In this document: positions 59,963 through 64,000 of the stretch, piece by piece
Layout of the letters: each line of letters starts with the position of its first letter
How positions within the stretch are numbered: position 1 is the first letter of the stretch
NCBI RefSeq assembly: GCF_008065135.1
Contig: NZ_CP042914.1
Span: 6,801,404-6,865,403, forward strand
Length of the DNA stretch: 64,000 bases
DNA from: Roseimaritima ulvae
GTDB lineage: Bacteria; Planctomycetota; Planctomycetia; Pirellulales; Pirellulaceae
Direction of reading: 5' to 3'
Notes under the pieces: generated by a model
The model's database searches: none
Seen by the model: the letters and a program-made list of their open reading frames with translations, nothing else
What the model was told of the DNA's origin: nothing
Made by a program: the position numbers and the translations under genes

Positions 59963-62752
59963 TTAGTGATTCAAAATGAATTCTTTGGTATTGATCAGCG
60001 ACCACATCACGCTCTCCAGGCCTTCGGCGACCGTGGGCGACTCGTGCACAAAGGCCACCGACCGTTGCAGTTCGGCGGGTTCGGGATAACGACAGAGGGT
60101 CCGCAGGTAGGCTTGCTGCACCGCTTCGCCGATCGACTCGGTGGCTTCCTCCGTTACCGCCGGTTTGTCGCCGGGCAGGGCAGGGGAGTCACCGTCGAGT
60201 TCGGCCAGACGGTCCCGCAACCGCTGCATCTCGGCTTTGATTTTGGTCTCGCGGGCGGCAAGCTGTTTGCCGTTCAGCTGTTGCAGCTGCTTACGCTTGG
60301 CCGCCAACATTCGTTGGTAATTTTTCTTCTGTCGCTGTAAGCGTTCGGTTGTGTCTTGAGCTTGAGCCACCGGGCCGGGCACCTTCATCGCCCGACAGGC
60401 TTCCGCGACCCAGCCCTTCTTGTCGCTCAACCGCATATGAATTTCAGTATCGTTGCGCAGATAGACGGACTGCAACAAACTGGAATCATCCGATCGATCG
60501 CAGTCGCAGTTGGTTTCCCGGATCGATTGTCCGAACACCGACAACGCGTAATTGCGTTGCCCGCGATACTGCGGCGGCATGCTACCGCCGATCGCCAAGC
60601 GGTTGAAGGATTGCCGCAACTCGTCAGCGGAGGCGTCTCCGGCGGTTGCCAACAACACGGCATCGTGCACCACTTCGGCCGGCAGACGATGGGGGATGTA
60701 GTGACTGAAATTGCGTTTATCCGCGGCGTTGGTGTCGTTGGGCTGCCAACTGCGTTGATAGGTGTCGGACAGGACAATCTCACGATGCAACCACTGCAGA
60801 TCAAAGCCGCTGCGGATGAACCCTTGCGACAGGTAGTCCATCAGGGGAACGTTGACCGGAGGATTAGCCAGATTCAGATCGTCGGTGGGTTGCACCAAGC
60901 CCATGCCGAAGTAATTGGCCCACACACGATTGACCAACGCCTTGGAGAAGTAAGGATTGTCGTCCGCACGCAACCATTCCATTAACCGATCGCGTGGATC
61001 GCTGGCCAAACTGACAGTTTCTTCCACACCCAAGATCTTGCCGGTGGGATAGATCTGTGGCGCCTTGCGGCGTTTGTTTTTATTGTTTTTTTGCTGCGGG
61101 CGAGCTTTGATCGATCGCACGTACAATTCCGGGAAGGGCACGGTCTTGCCTTCCCGAGCCAGCTGGCCAATTTTCCGTCGCAGCTCACCGCCGGCGAGCC
61201 CATCGAGTTCCAACTGGGCCATCATTTTTTCACGGGCGGCCTTGCTTTCCGGACTGCTGTTGTTGCTGGCGATCACGGGTTGGAACAGACGACCGAACTG
61301 AGCAAAGTCGTCCTTGGACCATTGATCGAAGGGATGTTTATGACACTGCGCACACTGAATCCGGATGCCCATAAACGCGTAGGCAAAACCGATAGCGCGT
61401 TCGTCGGTCGAACGGAAATTGCGGCGGGCCCAGTACAAGGGCATACCGTCCCGCTCGGCAAAGGCTGCTTCATTACCGCGCCCACACGCCTCCGTCATGG
61501 CCTCGCAGTAGTCCTCGTAGCCTTCGCCCGGCATGCGGCTTTCCGCGGCCACGATGCCTTCCACCAATTGGTCATACGGCTGGTTGTCGGCGAGGCGTTT
61601 TTGCAACCAGGCAAACCACAGTTTGGAAGCCACGCCGCGGACCGGCAGCACGTTGTTCAGCTGCGCTTCGCTGTTGCCGGTCCAATCCGAAAACCGCGTG
61701 GCCCACCAGGCCGCGTATTCAGGTGTTTCGAACAGCCGTTCCACCAACTGAGCCCGTTTGTCAATGGAGGTGTCATTAAGAAACGATTCGACCTCCGCGG
61801 GGGAGGGCAGGGTACCGGTCAAATCCAAACGGACACGCCGCAAAAAATCCGCGTCGCTGCAAACGCCCGATGGTGTGACGCCCAGTTTTCGCAGTTTCTG
61901 CACCACCAACTCATCGACGTTGGTCCGGGTTTGCACCGTGGGATATCGCTCGCCCACCTGATCGGTCAGCGGTCGCAATACGGGAATCGGCACAACCGCT
62001 TTGTCGTAGTACGCCACCACATAGGTATCTCCCACCGAACCGGCGGTCACCAAACCGGCTTCGTCGATTTCCGCAATCGAATCGTCATTGCTGGAAAAGC
62101 GACAAATCGCGGTTACGTCCTCGCTGGCTCCGCTGTCCCAATGAGCAATCACCTGCAGCGGTTGCTGTTGTCCTTCGTCGTTAAACACGATCTCTTCAGG
62201 CACAACTTCCAAGCGGTTCAAGCGAGCCGGTTGCTTGGCGTCGTAAGGAGCTCCGGCGGCGACCCAATTGCGGATCACATGATACTGCCAGCTGTGCTTA
62301 TCATAGCGTTTGCCGCCCTCGTGTAGATCCGCATCGGTAGGCTTGGCGATGATCAGACTCTCTTCCACATCATCGGCATCCACCCGCCCGCTGTGTTCGG
62401 CCATCAAGGCCGCGTGGTCGGCGGCAAAGTCGTAGCCGAACAGGGACAATTGCAATCCGCCACGGCCTTGAAAAGAACCATGGCAAGCCCGTCCGTTGCA
62501 CCCCAAGCGTCCCAGCAGCGGCGTCACATGCCGCTGGAAATCGGGCACCTCGCTGGTCTCGGCCGCGGCGAACCGCACGTCCAAACCAGGCAGGGGCTCG
62601 GCGGCGACAAGCGTGCCGGGGACAAACATCAGCAGCCCCAGCAGCACCCACCTCCCGTAGCCGAACTCGCCAGAGTTTGGAATGGGGGCCGTGGTGTCCG
62701 AACTCTGGCGAGTTCGGTTACGGGAGTGGCGATAGGCTGGCAAAGCATTCAC
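59963..62752 (-). CDS. DUF1549/DUF1553 protein with cytochrome-like motif
   Basis: 929 residues, starting at GTG 62752 that overlaps the TGA of the gene before (GTGA). Residues 1-34 are largely encoded by a family B element; a hydrophobic signal segment (WVLLGLLMFVPGTLVAAEP) follows at about 35-53. A heme-like motif CNGRACHG is near residue 84, with four rather than two residues between the Cys. After an Ig-like (BIG2) domain (about 185-265) comes DUF1549 (about 285-490), then DUF1553 (about 610-850, KALVNRVWANYFGMG), and a coiled-coil-like insert near 810-860. Function of the family is unknown. Confidence 0.93.
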   Translation of the reverse strand: MNALPAYRHSRNRTRQSSDTTAPIPNSGEFGYGRWVLLGLLMFVPGTLVAAEPLPGLDVRFAAAETSEVPDFQRHVTPLLGRLGCNGRACHGSFQGRGGLQLSLFGYDFAADHAALMAEHSGRVDADDVEESLIIAKPTDADLHEGGKRYDKHSWQYHVIRNWVAAGAPYDAKQPARLNRLEVVPEEIVFNDEGQQQPLQVIAHWDSGASEDVTAICRFSSNDDSIAEIDEAGLVTAGSVGDTYVVAYYDKAVVPIPVLRPLTDQVGERYPTVQTRTNVDELVVQKLRKLGVTPSGVCSDADFLRRVRLDLTGTLPSPAEVESFLNDTSIDKRAQLVERLFETPEYAAWWATRFSDWTGNSEAQLNNVLPVRGVASKLWFAWLQKRLADNQPYDQLVEGIVAAESRMPGEGYEDYCEAMTEACGRGNEAAFAERDGMPLYWARRNFRSTDERAIGFAYAFMGIRIQCAQCHKHPFDQWSKDDFAQFGRLFQPVIASNNSSPESKAAREKMMAQLELDGLAGGELRRKIGQLAREGKTVPFPELYVRSIKARPQQKNNKNKRRKAPQIYPTGKILGVEETVSLASDPRDRLMEWLRADDNPYFSKALVNRVWANYFGMGLVQPTDDLNLANPPVNVPLMDYLSQGFIRSGFDLQWLHREIVLSDTYQRSWQPNDTNAADKRNFSHYIPHRLPAEVVHDAVLLATAGDASADELRQSFNRLAIGGSMPPQYRGQRNYALSVFGQSIRETNCDCDRSDDSSLLQSVYLRNDTEIHMRLSDKKGWVAEACRAMKVPGPVAQAQDTTERLQRQKKNYQRMLAAKRKQLQQLNGKQLAARETKIKAEMQRLRDRLAELDGDSPALPGDKPAVTEEATESIGEAVQQAYLRTLCRYPEPAELQRSVAFVHESPTVAEGLESVMWSLINTKEFILNH
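62654..62724. repeat. Family B element read as the N-terminus of the DUF1549 protein
   Basis: CCCGTAGCCGAACTCGCCAGA and TCTGGCGAGTTCGGTTACGGG form a long hairpin with an asymmetric centre. In the minus frame it encodes residues from about Arg11 to Gly33 of the DUF1549 protein. It also contains the GGGAGG that might serve an alternative internal start. Confidence 0.88.
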
Positions 62753-63525
62753 GATTGGGGACTCCGTTTGGTCCGATTGGTGGGCGTCGGGGAGGCATCC
62801 GAGGCGGGTTTCTCAGAGCGAGTCCGAGAGCGAGCACGTTTGTCGTTGCCGCGGGTCGAATCCGCTCGACCTGCTTTCCGCAGCAGCGTTTTAAAATCCT
62901 TCTCGGCGTCTTCATCCAGCGACTGACGAGCGTTCTCAAGCCGTTGCTCTACCGCCGCCAATTGCTCGGTGGTGCGTTTTAATCGTTTGCTCAGCGTCTC
63001 GCGTTCAAACGTCAGACGTTCGATCCTCAACTGCTGCAACCGGCGAATATCGCGGCGCAGTTGCTGCCGCAGTTCCGGTTCGTCACGCAGCCGCAGCTTG
63101 GCCACCGCCAGATCGATGGCCGTTTCCAGCTTGATGATTTGCAATTCGTTGTCGTAAAAATGTTCGCCCCGTTTGCGAGAGGTTTCCAACCGTCGCATCT
63201 GTCGCGACAAGTCACGGAGGGCCCGTTCGTACTCGCGCGGCGAGTTGTCGCGCAGATAATCCAGCACCGTGGTCAGTTGCGGCAAGTGCTGGTCGACCAT
63301 CTGCAGCACCTGCGCCCGCTGCTGGGGAGTGGGCGGATCGGCGGCTTGCAGCGGCAGGCACAGCGCGGCCGCTGCCAGCGTAGCTACCGTCGCCAGACGG
63401 TGGGTTCTCGACGCGGTAAAAAATAAGACCGCAGCCCACGCTCTGGCGAGCGTAGCTACGAGGCGCCCTGTCCACGCTCTGGCGAGCGTAGCTACGAAAG
63501 CGGCAGTTTCAAAAGGTTTAGCCAC
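62749..63525 (-). CDS. Secreted coiled-coil protein, N-terminus built from palindromic repeats
   Basis: 258 residues from GTG 63525, which has GGAGG six bases upstream; ATG 63546 is in frame too. The first 60 residues contain VATLARAW twice and HRLATVATLAAAALCLPLQA once, all encoded by family B elements; the last one forms the hydrophobic signal-peptide core ending at QAAD. Residues 70-220 are Arg/Glu/Leu/Gln-rich and strongly helical, predicted coiled coil. The C-terminus is basic and disordered. It starts eight bases inside the upstream gene and its stop overlaps the next start (GTGA), so the four genes are one operon. Confidence 0.85.
   Translation of the reverse strand: MAKPFETAAFVATLARAWTGRLVATLARAWAAVLFFTASRTHRLATVATLAAAALCLPLQAADPPTPQQRAQVLQMVDQHLPQLTTVLDYLRDNSPREYERALRDLSRQMRRLETSRKRGEHFYDNELQIIKLETAIDLAVAKLRLRDEPELRQQLRRDIRRLQQLRIERLTFERETLSKRLKRTTEQLAAVEQRLENARQSLDEDAEKDFKTLLRKAGRADSTRGNDKRARSRTRSEKPASDASPTPTNRTKRSPQS
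63379..63496. repeat. Family B double element inside a coding sequence
   Basis: One complete element (CGTAGCTACCGTCGCCAGA ... GAGCGTAGCTACG, 63379-63460) followed by a second right arm (CACGCTCTGGCGAGCGTAGC, to 63496). All of it lies within the 5' coding part of the coiled-coil protein without breaking the frame. Confidence 0.9.
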
Positions 63526-64000
63526 CGGAGACCTCCGTGCCGTCATGCTGCTGGGCGTCCAGTCCCGCCAAGGCGGCGACCATCCAATCCGGCGGCGAAG
63601 CGGGTTCGTGCCAGCCGTCGGTCGCTTCCTCGGGCAGGGTTTCTAATTGCTCAACGTCGGCAGCAAGATCAGTATCAATCAGTTCAGGGTCAACCAGTTC
63701 TGCGTCGACCGGTTCATGCAGGGGTTGCCGCACCGTGCCGTAGGAGACCAGCCAGGCGTCGGCCAACTGTTTTGTTTGCAGACGTTGCTCGGCGGCCGTG
63801 CCGGATGGCTGATGTGCCGCTGGCTGCCACCACACCAGACACAGCACCGAAGCCGCCAGGGCAACGAGGGCGGCAGCGACGGTGACGCGCGGTTTGTAGC
63901 GGAATGGCTTGGTGTGCGAAGAGGCTGCAGCGTTATCCAACCGCTGGCAAGCTCCGCTGACCTCGGCGAGCGGGGCTTCTCCCAAGCGAGCGATCAGGTC
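63518..64000 (-). CDS. Membrane protein resembling anti-sigma factors (partial, runs off right edge)
   Basis: The frame is open to the window edge, so the true start is outside; TTG 63985 is not taken as a start. The visible 160 residues begin with DLIARLGEAPLAEV, then one membrane helix (VTVAAALVALAASVLCLVWW), then a long acidic tail (for example DAELVDPELIDTDLAADVEQ). The layout, cytoplasmic segment plus one helix, and its place before a secreted coiled-coil protein, DUF1549 and DUF1501 genes match planctomycete operons that start with an ECF sigma gene and a membrane anti-sigma-like partner. No zinc-finger motif is visible in the part seen. Confidence 0.6.
   Translation of the reverse strand, partial: DLIARLGEAPLAEVSGACQRLDNAAASSHTKPFRYKPRVTVAAALVALAASVLCLVWWQPAAHQPSGTAAEQRLQTKQLADAWLVSYGTVRQPLHEPVDAELVDPELIDTDLAADVEQLETLPEEATDGWHEPASPPDWMVAALAGLDAQQHDGTEVSGG

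Noticed and set aside
61091-62326. Plus-strand ORF of 411 residues opposite DUF1549
   Set aside because: The minus frame has clear DUF1549 and Ig-like motifs; the plus frame has no domain.

Overview
The window is typical of a planctomycete of the Pirellulaceae type. It has high GC and carries paralog families that are signatures of the phylum: a giant secreted protein with an LEPR-XLL motif, DUF1559 prepilin-like, DUF1501 and DUF1549/DUF1553 proteins, a planctomycete cytochrome-C/DUF2231 protein, a sulfatase and secreted esterases. There is no phage, integrase, CRISPR array, rRNA or tRNA that I can recognise. The identification comes from reading protein families, not from a database search.

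Layout. Bases 1-12856 (minus) are one uninterrupted reading frame for a giant surface protein of more than 4,285 residues that runs off the left edge. From 13.4 to 23.3 kb (plus) come a TPR lipoprotein, serC and serA (serine synthesis, separated by a 30-copy heptamer array), ppk1 overlapping the end of serA, a large secreted protein of unknown function, and glycyl-tRNA synthetase. From 23.3 to 31 kb, two small minus-strand ORFs are followed by the phosphate operon pstS-pstC-pstA-pstB, with a candidate Pho box in front and a 265-bp palindromic element between pstS and pstC. PstC and PstA both carry very large extra domains. From 31 to 37 kb are a triplicated-repeat secreted protein, a 69-residue protein, the cytochrome/DUF2231 protein, an 796-residue hydrolase with a Glu in place of the nucleophile Ser, and an FHA protein. 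From 37.2 to 42.5 kb (minus) lies a full glycine-cleavage operon gcvT-gcvH-gcvPA-gcvPB plus a lipoate/octanoate ligase. From 42.9 to 50 kb are a lipoprotein, a DUF1559 protein, a sulfatase, a tandem-GGDEF protein and an acetyl-xylan-esterase-like protein. From 50 to 58 kb are an aminotransferase, a DUF4416 protein, a Nudix hydrolase, PduO-type cobalamin adenosyltransferase, the nitrogen regulators glnB-glnD, a Cys-rich secreted protein and a TylF-like methyltransferase. From 58.5 kb to the right edge (minus) is a planctomycete operon: membrane/anti-sigma-like protein (partial), coiled-coil protein, DUF1549/DUF1553, DUF1501.

Genes that cooperate. SerC and SerA form consecutive steps of serine synthesis, and serine feeds glycine to the gcv complex. 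PPK1 and Pst both handle phosphate. GlnD modifies GlnB. The lipoyl ligase gene is the last gene of the gcv operon, whose H protein needs lipoylation.

The strongest unexplained signal is in the intergenic DNA. At least four families of palindromic elements recur through the window: A (CCCTCCC / AGGGTCGAG), B (CGTAGCTAC / CTCTGGCGAG), C (GTAGCATGGGCC) and D (TTCGCTCCGCGAA). All four junctions between well-supported convergent genes hold a B or C element. In two places the B element supplies the stop codon of a gene. In two adjacent genes near the right edge B elements are read as protein and form the N-terminus or signal-peptide region.
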